A stretch of DNA of 64,000 bases, from NCBI RefSeq assembly GCF_024298905.1, contig NZ_CP101154.1, positions 2,852,001 through 2,916,000 on the forward strand. The letters run 5' to 3'. The position numbers were made by a program, and so were the translations under genes. Below are positions 26,063 to 35,077 of this stretch, piece by piece (positions within the stretch are counted from its first letter, which is position 1; each line of letters starts with the position of its first letter). Under the pieces are notes generated by a model. The model was given only the letters and a program-made list of their open reading frames with translations. It was not told the DNA's origin and made no database searches. This DNA is from Natronomonas marina. GTDB taxonomy: Archaea; Halobacteriota; Halobacteria; Halobacteriales; Haloarculaceae.

Positions 26063-26472
26063 CCTCGCTGGACGACGTCGCGGTCGGGGACGAACTCCCG
26101 CCGCTGGAGAAGGAGTTCACGAAGCCACAGCTGTTCCGGTACAGTGCCGTTACGTGGAACCCCCATCGCATCCACTACGACACCGAGTACGCACGCGAAG
26201 AGGGCCACCCTGACGTCCTCGTCCAGCAGCACATGCACGGGGCGGTCGTCCAGCAGTTGCTCCTCGATTGGCTCGGGACCGACGGCGAGCTGTGTTCGCT
26301 GTCGTGGCGAAACGTCGGTCGGGCGACGAGCGAGCAGGTGCTGATCGTCGAAGCCGAGGTGACCGACGTCGACCGCGAGGCGAATCGTATCGACTTCGAG
26401 GTCAGCACCCGCACCGAACGGGAACGGTGCGCCGAGGGGGCCGCGTCGGTCCGGCTCTTCGAGAACGACTGA
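26059..26472 (+). CDS. MaoC dehydratase C-half (partner of upstream gene)
   Basis: A 137-residue MaoC hot-dog with the hydratase-2 motif WNPHRIHYDTEYAREEG (about 34-50), where Asp and His catalyse. Start GTG at 26059 overlaps the stop of the previous gene (GTGA), indicating coupled translation; the in-frame upstream GTG at 26017 would extend into the upstream gene. Likely forms a heterodimeric hot-dog dehydratase with the FAS1-like half. Confidence 0.82.
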   Translation: MTSLDDVAVGDELPPLEKEFTKPQLFRYSAVTWNPHRIHYDTEYAREEGHPDVLVQQHMHGAVVQQLLLDWLGTDGELCSLSWRNVGRATSEQVLIVEAEVTDVDREANRIDFEVSTRTERERCAEGAASVRLFEND

Positions 26473-26504
26473 TTCGACCCGCACCGGGGAGACGGTCCCG
26501 CCGG

Positions 26505-27539
26505 TCAGTCCTCCCGCTGCAGTTCGTCGAGTCCGAACAGTTCCAGTAGCCGCTGTCTGTCGAACGACGCCTCGCGTTCGCCGAGCAACTCCTGAACGAC
26601 GCCGTACAGTCCCTGCGGCGTGTAGATCACCACGGCCACGAAGAACGCCCCCAGAAGTAGCGGCCACAGGGAGGTAAACTCAGCCAGGAGATCGGAGATC
26701 AGAACGTAGACGAAGGCGCCGACGAGCGGCCCCCCGAGCGTTCCGACGCCGCCGATGATCGTCATGATGACGATGTCTCCCGACATGAAGAAGTTGTACA
26801 GCTCCGGACCGACGAAGGAGAACAGAAGCGCGTACAGCGCCCCCGCGAGCCCGGACACGAGCCCGGAGAAGACGAACGCGATGAGGAGGTACCGCTCGGT
26901 GTTGTAGCCGAGGTTCTCGGCCCGGACCTCGTTTTCGCGGATCGCCTGGAGGCTGCGGCCGAACGGGGAGTTGACCACGCGTCGGATGCCGAACCAGCAG
27001 ACGACCAGGAAGAACAGACAGAAGACGTAGAACTCGAGTCCGCCGCTGGCCGGGTCGAGCGGGCCGATGCTGCCGTCGACGTTCGGCATTATCAGGCCGT
27101 TGTTCCCGCCGGTCACGTCCGTCCACTGGAGGTTTATGTAGAAGATCATCTGTGCGAACGCCAGCGTGATCATGGCGAAGTAGAGTCCACGGCGGCGCAG
27201 GCTGAGCCACCCGAAGACGACGCTTGCGAGGACGGCAACGACGATACCGAACAGCATGGCGACGTAGAGGGATCGAGCTACGTACTGGAGGAACAGCACG
27301 GTGCCGTAGGCGCTGAGCCCGAAGTAGGCAGCGTGGCCGAACGACGGCTCACCGCCGTATCCCAAAAGGAGGTTGTACCCCATCGCAAAGATGGCGAATA
27401 TCAGCACCTGGCCGACGAGCAGCTCCGAAAACAGGAACGGGAGCGAGACGAAGACCACGGTGGCCACGAGCCACTTTATCCGTGCCGTCGTCACGCCCCG
27501 TATCCCCGTCGGCGCACGGGTCGACGTATCCGGGGTCAT
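26505..27539 (-). CDS. livM: Liv-type ABC transporter permease LivM
   Basis: A 344-residue permease. The signature GYGGEPSFGHAAYFGLSAYGT corresponds to the LivM GxxSxGHxxFxGxGAY motif, and RRRGLYFAMITLAFAQMIFY is the conserved amphipathic section. MTIIGGVGTLGGPLVGAFVYV is the coupling loop, and the C-terminus is charged (ASFDRQRLLELFGLDELQRED). Last gene of the second Liv system, downstream of LivH by 81 bp on the minus strand. No TATA element is evident at its own start, consistent with co-transcription from upstream. Confidence 0.92.
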   Translation of the reverse strand: MTPDTSTRAPTGIRGVTTARIKWLVATVVFVSLPFLFSELLVGQVLIFAIFAMGYNLLLGYGGEPSFGHAAYFGLSAYGTVLFLQYVARSLYVAMLFGIVVAVLASVVFGWLSLRRRGLYFAMITLAFAQMIFYINLQWTDVTGGNNGLIMPNVDGSIGPLDPASGGLEFYVFCLFFLVVCWFGIRRVVNSPFGRSLQAIRENEVRAENLGYNTERYLLIAFVFSGLVSGLAGALYALLFSFVGPELYNFFMSGDIVIMTIIGGVGTLGGPLVGAFVYVLISDLLAEFTSLWPLLLGAFFVAVVIYTPQGLYGVVQELLGEREASFDRQRLLELFGLDELQRED

Positions 27540-27620
27540 GTCACCGCACCACCGTCCGAGCGTCCCGCCGGTCGGAAACGGGTCGACCGGCTCGGTTTCC
27601 CCGGGTCGTGACCGCTGTCA

Positions 27621-28505
27621 TCAGTGGGCCTCCTGGGGAGTACCGAACAGTCCGTGTGGTCGGACGAGCAGTACGACCGCCATGAACGCGTATATCACGG
27701 CGTCCTGGGCGGGCGGGAAGACCACGCCGGTGAGCGTGATGACCAGGCCGATGAACAGCCCCGCGACGATACTCCCCGTGAAGCTCCCCATCCCGCCGAC
27801 GATGACCACCACGAAGGCCGGTATGAGCAGTTCGACGCCCAGTTCCGGGTTGGCGCTCCGGAGCGGCCCCACGAGCGTGCCGGCGACGGCGGCGAGCAGA
27901 CACCCGATGACGAACACCAGCGTGAATATCCGCCTGATGTCGATACCGAGCGTCCTGACGAGGTCCCGGTCGTGGCTCCCGGCCCGGACGACGAGCCCGT
28001 AATCCGTCCGCGTGAGAAACAGGTAGACGGCGGCCACACAGACGATGCCGGCGACGATGACGAACGTCCGGTACAGCGGGTATCCCGTCACGAGCAGGTC
28101 CACGTTTCCGCGGCCCCAGTCCGGGACGGGGTAGTTCATACCGACCGGCCCCCAGCGCAACTGGACGAGTTCGCGGATGATCTCCGCGACGCCGAACGTC
28201 ACCAGCAACTGGAGCAGTACGTTCTCGTGATCGACGCGTCGCAGTATGAAATACTCCAGTACGAAGCCCAGGACGCCGACCGCCAGCATGGCGACGATGA
28301 CCCCCAGTAGCAGACTCTCGGTCAGGAGAAACACGCTCAGGGAGACGTACGTGCCGACCAGCAACAGGTCGCCGTGGGCGAAGTTCACGACGTGCATGAT
28401 CCCGAATATCAGCGACAGCCCCAGCGCGACCAGCACGAAGATCATCCCGAGGGTCACTCCGTTCAGGAACTGCGTGGCCCAAAAATCGACGCTCACGGCG
28501 GTCAT
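27621..28505 (-). CDS. livH: Liv-type ABC transporter permease LivH
   Basis: A 294-residue LivH. GIMHVVNFAHGDLLLVGTYV carries the NxAHG motif, and the end VVLLVRPHGLFGTPQEAH is the family RPxGLFG terminus. About eight membrane spans are visible, including the VVIVGGMGSFTGSIVAGLFIG loop that docks the ATPase. It lies 211 bp after the binding protein stop; that gap contains an 8-bp-arm hairpin (28560-28585). It pairs with LivM. Confidence 0.92.
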   Translation of the reverse strand: MTAVSVDFWATQFLNGVTLGMIFVLVALGLSLIFGIMHVVNFAHGDLLLVGTYVSLSVFLLTESLLLGVIVAMLAVGVLGFVLEYFILRRVDHENVLLQLLVTFGVAEIIRELVQLRWGPVGMNYPVPDWGRGNVDLLVTGYPLYRTFVIVAGIVCVAAVYLFLTRTDYGLVVRAGSHDRDLVRTLGIDIRRIFTLVFVIGCLLAAVAGTLVGPLRSANPELGVELLIPAFVVVIVGGMGSFTGSIVAGLFIGLVITLTGVVFPPAQDAVIYAFMAVVLLVRPHGLFGTPQEAH

Positions 28506-28559
28506 CGGCCGACATCCTCGGTTCGGAGTCCGGTCGAGGGGGGCTGCCCTTCGGTCGTG

Positions 28560-28585
28560 GTCGGCCGCCGTATCGGCCGGCCGAC
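28560..28585 (-). promoter_or_regulatory. Intercistronic hairpin between binding protein and LivH
   Basis: Perfect inverted repeat GTCGGCCG (28560-28567) and CGGCCGAC (28578-28585), 10-nt loop, between the binding protein and livH on the minus transcript. It may stabilise or attenuate mRNA, giving more binding protein than permease. Confidence 0.35.
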
Positions 28586-28716
28586 AGCGCGAGTAGTGGC
28601 TCGCGGGCGACGGCCAGGGGCGTCGCGTCCCCGTTCACCCGTCCGTTCACCCTGCCTGTGGAACCGAACGGCCGCCCGAGCGACACGGTTGTCGTCTCTC
28701 ATCTGTGCCCCGTAGT

Positions 28717-29967
28717 TCACGACAGATCGCAGCCGGTCTCCCCACACGGACGCATGGCGTCCTCCAGCGGCGTGGGGACCTCGACGATCTCGAACCAGTT
28801 CTGTTCCTCCGAGTCGACTTCATCGGCGGGACGGCTCCGGACCACCGGCGTCGGGAACTTCGCTCGATGGTCACAGGCGCGCATCGTCTCGCCGTGCCCC
28901 CACATCTGTGGGAACAGCTCCGTTCCTTCGAGTACCGGCTGGAGATCCGCCGTCTCCGCGCTGCCCGCCTCCGCGACGGCGCTGAGCATCGTCCGCGTGC
29001 CGACGTAGAGGTTCGCCGCGTAACTCAGCGGGACCGTCTCGTACTCCTCCCGGAAGTCCGCGCCGAACCGGTTGGATGGCTCGGTGTCTATCTGCCAGTA
29101 CCACGAGAGGCCGCCGGGGTAGAAGTTCTCGTGTCCGAGGATTCCATCGTTTACGGCCCCCATGGAGATTATCGGGGTCGTGATGTAGGAGGCGATGAAG
29201 TCCTCGTAGATGCCGAACTCCTGGGCCTGGTTTATGAGCTGGGCCGTACTGGCGACGAAACTCACGGCGTCGGCCCCGGAGTCCGCGGCGGACGTCAGCT
29301 GGGCCGAGAAGTCCTGTGTCCCCAGCGGGACGAAGTCCCGACCCAGCAACTCGACGTCGTACTCCTCCAGCAACGTGTTGTCGTGGTACGATGCGACGTT
29401 CTGCCCCCACGAGTAGTCGAACGCGATCTCGTAGATGCTACCGATCTCGCCGCCGTTCTCGTCGAGGACGTACCGCAGCCCGGAGCTGGCCTGCTGGAGC
29501 GTGCTGTTCCCGAAGTTGTACACGCCGGGACGACAGTCCGCGCCGGTCAGCCGGAGGTTCCCCCCGATACATCCGTACGGGACGTCCTCCTGGTTGGCGA
29601 GGTCGGAAATCGAGAGCCCAACGGCGCTGGAGAAGTTGCCGACGAGGAGATCCACGCCGTCGTTGATGAGTTCCTGTGCCCGCGTCCGACCCGTCCCCGG
29701 CTGGGTCTCCGTATCGGCGAACTCCACCGAGACGTCCCGCCCGGCGTCGCCGTCCTCGTTCGCGTGGGCGACGGCCAGTTCGATCCCGTCCCGACAGTTT
29801 TCGCCGACGAAGCCGTAGGGACCGCTCAGCGGGAGCGTCGAGCCGATCCGAAGCTCCTCGCCTCCCGAGTTCCCGAGACAGCCAGCCAGGCTCGCCGTTG
29901 CGAGGCCGGCGGGCACGGATTTCAGTGCCGTCCGTCGAGACACACTATCTACGTTAATCGTTCTCAT
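28717..29967 (-). CDS. Liv-type ABC transporter substrate-binding lipoprotein
   Basis: A 416-residue type I periplasmic-binding protein. The N-terminus MRTINVDSVSRRTALKSVPAGLATASLAGC has a Tat motif SRRTAL and a lipobox LAGC with Cys30 as lipid anchor. The binding domain starts LRIGSTLPLSGPYGFVGENCRDGIELAV. The C-terminus has several Cys (ACDHR and CGETGC) not seen in the other binding protein; disulfide or metal binding is possible but unproven. It is preceded by a TATA box 28 nt upstream and followed by LivH. Ligand unknown. Confidence 0.9.
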   Translation of the reverse strand: MRTINVDSVSRRTALKSVPAGLATASLAGCLGNSGGEELRIGSTLPLSGPYGFVGENCRDGIELAVAHANEDGDAGRDVSVEFADTETQPGTGRTRAQELINDGVDLLVGNFSSAVGLSISDLANQEDVPYGCIGGNLRLTGADCRPGVYNFGNSTLQQASSGLRYVLDENGGEIGSIYEIAFDYSWGQNVASYHDNTLLEEYDVELLGRDFVPLGTQDFSAQLTSAADSGADAVSFVASTAQLINQAQEFGIYEDFIASYITTPIISMGAVNDGILGHENFYPGGLSWYWQIDTEPSNRFGADFREEYETVPLSYAANLYVGTRTMLSAVAEAGSAETADLQPVLEGTELFPQMWGHGETMRACDHRAKFPTPVVRSRPADEVDSEEQNWFEIVEVPTPLEDAMRPCGETGCDLS

Positions 29968-29990
29968 ACCGACCTCATCCCGAGGCGAGT

Positions 29991-30000
29991 ATATTAAACA
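29991..30000 (-). promoter_or_regulatory. TATA element of second binding-protein gene
   Basis: tgtttaatat on the minus strand, 28 nt before the ATG at 29967. Confidence 0.65.
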
Positions 30001-30029
30001 TACCGACGGAAGGCTCGGATATATGTTGA

Positions 30030-30043
30030 GTGGTTTATACCAC
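30030..30043. promoter_or_regulatory. Palindromic site upstream of the binding-protein promoter
   Basis: GTGGT-ttat-ACCAC (30030-30043), nested in a longer inverted pair CTCGG (30014-30018) and CCGAG (30043-30047). It lies about 40 bp upstream of the TATA element and could bind a dimeric regulator. Confidence 0.4.
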
Positions 30044-30234
30044 CGAGGCGGTCAGGGTCCGGATACGTTTCGAGGTGATCGTCGTCGTTTTCGGCCACGG
30101 GAGACGGTTCGGAGCATCCGACGGGGGAGTGATACGGTTCGCCAGCAGTGCGGGGCCGGTACGACGGAGGACGCCCGGCACACCCGAGCGACGTTCGGGG
30201 TGAGCACGATATGTCGCAGCGGCGAACGTACCGT

Positions 30235-31221
30235 TCACACGTCGGGGAGCACGTCGTCACCGAGCGTGTGCAAACACCGAACCACGTCGTCGACGTCCAT
30301 ACCGGGGTAGTGAACCCGGAAGACGACGTTCTCGATGCCGAGGTCCGCGTACGCCTCGAGCTCCTCGAGAACGTCCGACGGCGAGCCGATGAGGAACCGG
30401 TCGGCCGCGACCTCGCGGAACCCCTCCTCGAAGTCGGCGTCCTCGAGCCCCCACGCCGAGTAGCTCTCGTATTTGTCCTGCAGGTACGGCCGAACGGTCT
30501 CGAACGCCGCCTCGCCGTCGGGGAGGACGAACCCCTCCCGGACGACCGTCGGCGGGAGACACGCGTCCCGCCGGTCGTGGTCGGCGACCGCTCGCTCGTA
30601 GACGTCCATCTGGCGGGCGAGTTCGGTCCGTTCGGCCAGGGGCCCGGCGAGCCACGAATCGCCGAGCCGTCCGGCGCGTTCGCAGGCCGCGTCGACGAAC
30701 CCCGCCACGTACACCGGCGGTGCGGGCTCCTGCAGCGGTCGCGGGTTGGTTTCGACCCCGGACAGCTGGTAGTGCTCGCCGTCGAACGACGTCTCGCCGT
30801 CCGTCCACAGCCGTTTCACGACCTCGATCCCCTCCTCGAGGCGACCGACCCTGTCGGCGATGTCGACGCCGAAGGCGTCGTACTCCGCCTCGCGGTACCC
30901 GAGGCCGAACGCGGCCCGGAACCTGCCGCCGCTCAGGACATCGATGGTCGCGCCCATCTCCGCGACGTTTACCGGGTTGTGGAGGGGCAGCAGTATCGCC
31001 CCGGCGCCGATGTCGACCGATTCGGTGGCACTTGCGAGCATCCCGAGTACGGGAACGTTGTGGAAGTAGTGAAACTCCGACGTTACGTGGTGTTCGCCGA
31101 CCCACACCGAGTCGAAGCCGGACTCCTCGACGACGCTTGCGATACGCCGTATCGACGCGGCCGCGGCCCGCGGGGACTCGCCTGCCGGATACTGCGTGGG
31201 CAGACCGGTTCCGATCTCCAT
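30235..31221 (-). CDS. LLM-class F420-dependent oxidoreductase within Liv cluster
   Basis: A 328-residue luciferase-like barrel starting MEIGTGLPTQYPAGESPRAAA. Family features include SVWVGEHHVTSEFHYFHNVPVLGM, the DVLSGGRFRAAFGLGYREAEYDAFG cofactor loop (about 96-120) and the closing VRVHYPGMDVDDVVRCLHTL. The longer in-frame ORF upstream is an artefact overlapping livF. It sits between LivF and the binding protein of the second Liv system, all on the same strand, hinting that it acts on the imported substrate, though each flank has its own promoter-like sequence. Confidence 0.85.
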   Translation of the reverse strand: MEIGTGLPTQYPAGESPRAAAASIRRIASVVEESGFDSVWVGEHHVTSEFHYFHNVPVLGMLASATESVDIGAGAILLPLHNPVNVAEMGATIDVLSGGRFRAAFGLGYREAEYDAFGVDIADRVGRLEEGIEVVKRLWTDGETSFDGEHYQLSGVETNPRPLQEPAPPVYVAGFVDAACERAGRLGDSWLAGPLAERTELARQMDVYERAVADHDRRDACLPPTVVREGFVLPDGEAAFETVRPYLQDKYESYSAWGLEDADFEEGFREVAADRFLIGSPSDVLEELEAYADLGIENVVFRVHYPGMDVDDVVRCLHTLGDDVLPDV

Positions 31222-31334
31222 GCGCCCGTAACGGCGACGGCGGTGTTGTGACTTACGGTGGCGTGGGTCGTGAGACTGGGCGAACGATGTTCTCGAGTAC
31301 CCCTGCGGGGCGGTCGGATACGAACCCCGGAGCC

Positions 31335-32045
31335 TCAGAGCGTGAGATACCGCCGCTGGATCTCCTCGTTCTCCCGTAACTGCTCCGTCGGGCCTTCCTC
31401 CTGAATGACCCCCTCGTCGATCACGTAGCCGTAATCGCTCACGTCCAGCGCGAGGTTGACGTTCTGTTCGACCAGGAGGACGGTGATCCCGTCGTCGTGG
31501 ATCTTCACGAGCCGGTCCCGCACCTTCTCGACGAGCGACGGCATCAGCCCCTCCGTCGGTTCGTCTATCAGGAGCAGGTCCGGCTTCGAGACCAGCGCCC
31601 TGGCGATGGCGAGCATCTGCTGTTCGCCGCCGCTGAGCGTCCCCGCACGCTGGCTCCCGCGCTCGGTCAGGATGGGGAAGTCCGCACCGACGCGCTGAAA
31701 CGCCGCGTCGAACGGCTCGTCGACGTCGTGGGCGATGTAGCCGAGGCGTACGTTCTCGCGGACGGTCAGTTCCGGGACGAGGCGCCGTTCCTCCGGGATG
31801 AGGGCGATCCCTCGGCGAGCCGTCTCGTCCGGGGAGAGTTCGGTCACGTCCTCGCCGTCGAACGTAACCCGGCCGTCCGTTGGAGTGAGGAGCCCCATTA
31901 TCGACTTCAGGCACGTCGTCTTCCCGGCGCCGTTCCGTCCGACCAGCGTCACCAGACTGCCCGCCTCGAGGGTCATCGACACGTCGTACAGTACGTGACT
32001 CTTCCCGTAGTGGGCGTCGACGTCCTGCAGTTCGAGGCGGCTCAC
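31335..32045 (-). CDS. livF: LivF ABC transporter ATPase
   Basis: A 236-residue LivF ATPase with all motifs intact: Walker A GRNGAGKTT, Q-loop region, signature TLSGGEQQMLAIARAL, Walker B LLLIDEPTEGL, and switch His replaced by the LivF-typical Gln in LLVEQNV. Overlaps LivG by 4 nt (32042-32045), which fixes the pairing. Energises the second Liv importer. Confidence 0.93.
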   Translation of the reverse strand: MSRLELQDVDAHYGKSHVLYDVSMTLEAGSLVTLVGRNGAGKTTCLKSIMGLLTPTDGRVTFDGEDVTELSPDETARRGIALIPEERRLVPELTVRENVRLGYIAHDVDEPFDAAFQRVGADFPILTERGSQRAGTLSGGEQQMLAIARALVSKPDLLLIDEPTEGLMPSLVEKVRDRLVKIHDDGITVLLVEQNVNLALDVSDYGYVIDEGVIQEEGPTEQLRENEEIQRRYLTL

Positions 32046-32791
32046 GTCCGTGCACCTCCCAGATAGACGCGCTGGACCTCGCCGTCCTGGCGCACCTCGT
32101 CGGGCGGCCCGCTCACGAGCCGTCGGCCGTTGTGGAGGACGGTTATGCGGTCGGCGACCGACATCACGACCGACATCTTGTGTTCGGTGAGCGCGACGGG
32201 GATCGATTCCCCGAGCTGGTTGATGAGGTCTATCATCTCCATCGTCTCCTCGGGACTCATCCCCGCGGTCGGCTCGTCGAAGAGCAACATGTCCGGATCG
32301 GTGCCGAGCGCGAGCGCGATCTCGAGGACCCGCTGTTCGCCGTGACTCAGGTTGGCGGCCAACGAGTCGGCCTTGTCCGCCAGGTTCAACCGCTCGAGGA
32401 TCTCCATCGACCGTTCGCGTACCTCCTGATTGGAGTCCGCCCGTCGCCAGAAGTTGTAGGGGTTGTAGTTCGACTGGGTGGCGATGTTGACGTTCGTCAG
32501 GACGGGGAGGTTCTCGAAGACGGACGTGATCTGGAACGAACGTACCAGCCCCCGGCCGGATATCTCGTGGGCCGACTCGGCCGTGATGTCGTCGCCCTTG
32601 AACTCGACCGTTCCGTCCGTGGGCGGGAGGTCCCCGGTGATGAGGTTGAACGTCGTCGTCTTCCCCGCGCCGTTCGGCCCGATTATCGCGTGAATCTCGT
32701 CCGGCGAGAAGTCGAGCGTCAACCCGTCTACGGCCGTCACCCCCTCGAACTTCTTTTTGAGGTTGTGGACCGAGAGTATCGGAGCGGCCAT
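32042..32791 (-). CDS. livG: LivG ABC transporter ATPase
   Basis: A 249-residue LivG ATPase. Walker [10 protein letters not shown], signature [16 protein letters not shown], Walker [12 protein letters not shown] and switch His in ALTEHKM are all intact. It starts [20 protein letters not shown]; the longer upstream frame was rejected. A weak TATA-like catatg at 32815-32820 lies about 26 nt upstream. First gene of the second Liv operon, overlapping livF by 4 nt. Confidence 0.93.
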   Translation of the reverse strand: MAAPILSVHNLKKKFEGVTAVDGLTLDFSPDEIHAIIGPNGAGKTTTFNLITGDLPPTDGTVEFKGDDITAESAHEISGRGLVRSFQITSVFENLPVLTNVNIATQSNYNPYNFWRRADSNQEVRERSMEILERLNLADKADSLAANLSHGEQRVLEIALALGTDPDMLLFDEPTAGMSPEETMEMIDLINQLGESIPVALTEHKMSVVMSVADRITVLHNGRRLVSGPPDEVRQDGEVQRVYLGGART

Positions 32792-32906
32792 ACTATCGTT
32801 CCTCTGGGGGAGGGCATATGACTGTTTGGTCGGGCGCCTCGAGGCCCGCACCGAACGGCTCTCTACGTCGTTCCCCAACGGCTTTCCCGCACCGCGAGAG
32901 GCGGCG

Positions 32907-33869
32907 TCAGGGAACCACGTCGGAGATGGCCCGCGAGATGGTCTCCTCGTCCGGGAGCGTGTACTCCTCCTCCGGCGGGCTGTACGATATCGGGACGTCG
33001 GCCCTCGTGACCCGCTTTACGGGTGCGTCGAGGCTCCAGAACGCCTCGTTGCTGATCCGGCTCGCTATCTCGGCCGCGGCGCCACACGTCCGGTAGCCAC
33101 CGTCGACGACGACGGCCCGGCCGGTCTTCTCGACGCTCTCGAAGATCGTCTGCTCGTCGAGGGGCAGGAGGGTCCGGGGATCGACGACCTCGACGCTCAC
33201 CCCGTCGAGGTCGTCGGCGACCGACCGGGCCATGCGGACGGTCTCGCCGACGGCGACGACCGTGACGTCGTCGCCCTCGCGCTTGACGTCCGCCTCGCCG
33301 AGGGGGATCTCGGGGGTCTCCTCGGGGACCTCCTCGCGGGTGCTCTGGAGTTTCGCCGGCCAGTAGACGACCACCGGGTCGTCCTCGGCGACGGCGCTGT
33401 GCAACAGCCCCTTCACGTCGGTCGGCGTCGTCGGAACGACGACCTTCACCCCCAGGTGCATGAGGACGGGGTAGGTGTAGTCCGAGTGCTGGGCCGAGGC
33501 ACTGCCGGGGGCACCCGCCGACGGGATCGTGATGGTGATCGGTATCGAGACCTGTCCGTCGGTCATGTGTCGGAGCCGCTGGGCGTTGTTGGCGAGCTGG
33601 TCCATCGCCAGGTAGCTCATCGTGTTTATCTGGTGTTCGACGATGGGTCGCTTGCCGTCCATGGCGGCGCCGACGGCCAGCCCGTGGAAACCTTGCTCGG
33701 AGATGGGGACGTCGACGACCCGGTCCTCGCCGTACTCGTCGACGAGGTCGTGGGTCGTTCCCATCAGCGCCAGACGCACGTCCTCGCCCATGACGAACGC
33801 CTCTGGGAACTCCGCGAGCACCTCGTGATACGATTCGACGATCGCGCCGACGTAGCTGGTATCGCTCAT
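32907..33869 (-). CDS. 2-oxoacid dehydrogenase E1 beta subunit
   Basis: A 320-residue E1 beta. GEDVRLALMGTTHDLVDEYGEDRVVDVPISEQGFHGLAVGAAMDG contains the ThDP-activating Glu (E in DVPISEQGFHG region), followed by YLAMDQLANNAQRLRHMTDG and TYPVLMHLGVKVVVPTTPTDVKGLL (transketolase-like pyrimidine-binding and C-terminal domains). The dehydrogenase may act on pyruvate, branched-chain 2-oxoacids or acetoin; the sequence alone does not separate these. Two bases separate it from the E1 alpha stop, so they form one unit. Confidence 0.88.
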   Translation of the reverse strand: MSDTSYVGAIVESYHEVLAEFPEAFVMGEDVRLALMGTTHDLVDEYGEDRVVDVPISEQGFHGLAVGAAMDGKRPIVEHQINTMSYLAMDQLANNAQRLRHMTDGQVSIPITITIPSAGAPGSASAQHSDYTYPVLMHLGVKVVVPTTPTDVKGLLHSAVAEDDPVVVYWPAKLQSTREEVPEETPEIPLGEADVKREGDDVTVVAVGETVRMARSVADDLDGVSVEVVDPRTLLPLDEQTIFESVEKTGRAVVVDGGYRTCGAAAEIASRISNEAFWSLDAPVKRVTRADVPISYSPPEEEYTLPDEETISRAISDVVP

Positions 33870-33871
33870 CG

Positions 33872-34915
33872 TTATCTGTATTTCGGGGCCGGAAAGGCCG
33901 GGTACTCCTGGTCGGCGTAGGCGTTCTCGGGCGCTCGATCCCCGCTCGGAAGGTCGCTCTCGGTTGCGAGGTCGACGGCGCTCGATACCTCCTCGTCGAT
34001 CTCGTCGTCGATCTCGCGCAGCGTCTCCGCGTCGACGCGACCGGATTCGACGAGGGCCTCGCCGAACGTCTCTATCGGGTCGCGGTTCTCCTTCCAGTCG
34101 CGTATCTCCTCGTCGGACCGATAGCTCCGGTCGCTCAGGATAGCCTCCTCGCCGGAGAAGTGGCCCTTGTACCGGTAGGTCTCGCACTCGACGAACTGCG
34201 GGCCCTCGCCCGCTCTCGCGTCGTCGACGGCCTCGGAGATCGTCTCGTGAACCGTCAGGACGTTCTGGCCGGTGATGGTCCGGCTCTCGATCCCGTAGGC
34301 CTCGCCCCGGCTGGCCAGGCTGTCGCCGGCGGCGGCGTACTCGACGTCGGTGCTGACGGCGTACTTGTTGTTCTCGCAGACGAAGATCACGGGCAGATCC
34401 CAGATGGCGGCCATGTTCATCGTCTCGTGGACGACGCCCTGGTTTATCGCGCCCTCGCCGAAGAAGGAGACCCCGACGCGGTCGTCCCCGTCGATCCGGC
34501 CGCTGAGCATGCCACCGGCGACGTGTGGGACGCTGGCACCGACGATCGCGTTGCACCCGAATATCCCCAAAGAGAAGTCGACCATGTGCATCGAGCCGCC
34601 GCGTCCCCGGTTCAACCCCGCCTCCCTGGCCGTCAGCTCCGCCATCATCCCATCGAGGTCGGCGCCCTTCGCCAGGACGTGCCCGTGTCCGCGGTGGGTG
34701 CTGCCGATGATGTCCTCGTCGTCGAGTGCGGTACACGTCCCGACGGCGATGGCCTCCTGTCCGATGTAGGGGTGTATCGGCCCCGGAATCTCGCCCGCCC
34801 GGACCAGCTCGCCGGCGGCGATCTCGAACTCGCGGATCTGCTTCATCTGTCGGTACATCTCCACCAGCAGATCCTCGTCTCGATCACCGATTTGCGATAC
34901 TAACTGCTTTTCCAT
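33872..34915 (-). CDS. 2-oxoacid dehydrogenase E1 alpha subunit
   Basis: A 347-residue E1 alpha. The ThDP/Mg motif is GEGAINQG (153-160) with ENN (181-183); the usual Asp in GDG is Glu here. Other features: SMHMVDFSLGIFGCNAIVGASVPHVAGG, and the substrate loop ECETYRYKGHFSGEEAILSDRSYRSDEEIRD. A strong TATA box (34942-34951) is 31 nt upstream of the ATG, predicting a leaderless transcript for E1 alpha-E1 beta. The long antisense ORF extending to 36502 is an artefact covering E2. No E3 gene is nearby. Confidence 0.9.
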   Translation of the reverse strand: MEKQLVSQIGDRDEDLLVEMYRQMKQIREFEIAAGELVRAGEIPGPIHPYIGQEAIAVGTCTALDDEDIIGSTHRGHGHVLAKGADLDGMMAELTAREAGLNRGRGGSMHMVDFSLGIFGCNAIVGASVPHVAGGMLSGRIDGDDRVGVSFFGEGAINQGVVHETMNMAAIWDLPVIFVCENNKYAVSTDVEYAAAGDSLASRGEAYGIESRTITGQNVLTVHETISEAVDDARAGEGPQFVECETYRYKGHFSGEEAILSDRSYRSDEEIRDWKENRDPIETFGEALVESGRVDAETLREIDDEIDEEVSSAVDLATESDLPSGDRAPENAYADQEYPAFPAPKYR

Positions 34916-34941
34916 GTGTACGGAAACCGTCTTAGTCGGGC

Positions 34942-34951
34942 CATATAAATT
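34942..34951 (-). promoter_or_regulatory. TATA element of E1 alpha-E1 beta operon
   Basis: aatttatatg on the minus strand, 31 nt before the ATG at 34915. The divergent E2 has gttttagt at 35047-35054, 27 nt before its ATG. Confidence 0.7.
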
Positions 34952-35077
34952 CTTGCTTGCCCCGGGTCGAAAACGACGGCTGGCGGCCCACGGCTCCCGG
35001 GTCGTCGGGGGGAGGCGGCCGCCGTTCCGCTGGTGGTCCCCAAACGGTTTTAGTCCGTTTCCGTGTAGAACGCGGCG

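Noticed and set aside
30235-32055. 606-codon minus ORF joining the LLM gene with antisense of LivF
   Set aside because: The LLM fold starts at 31221; the upstream part is a shadow of livF in another frame.
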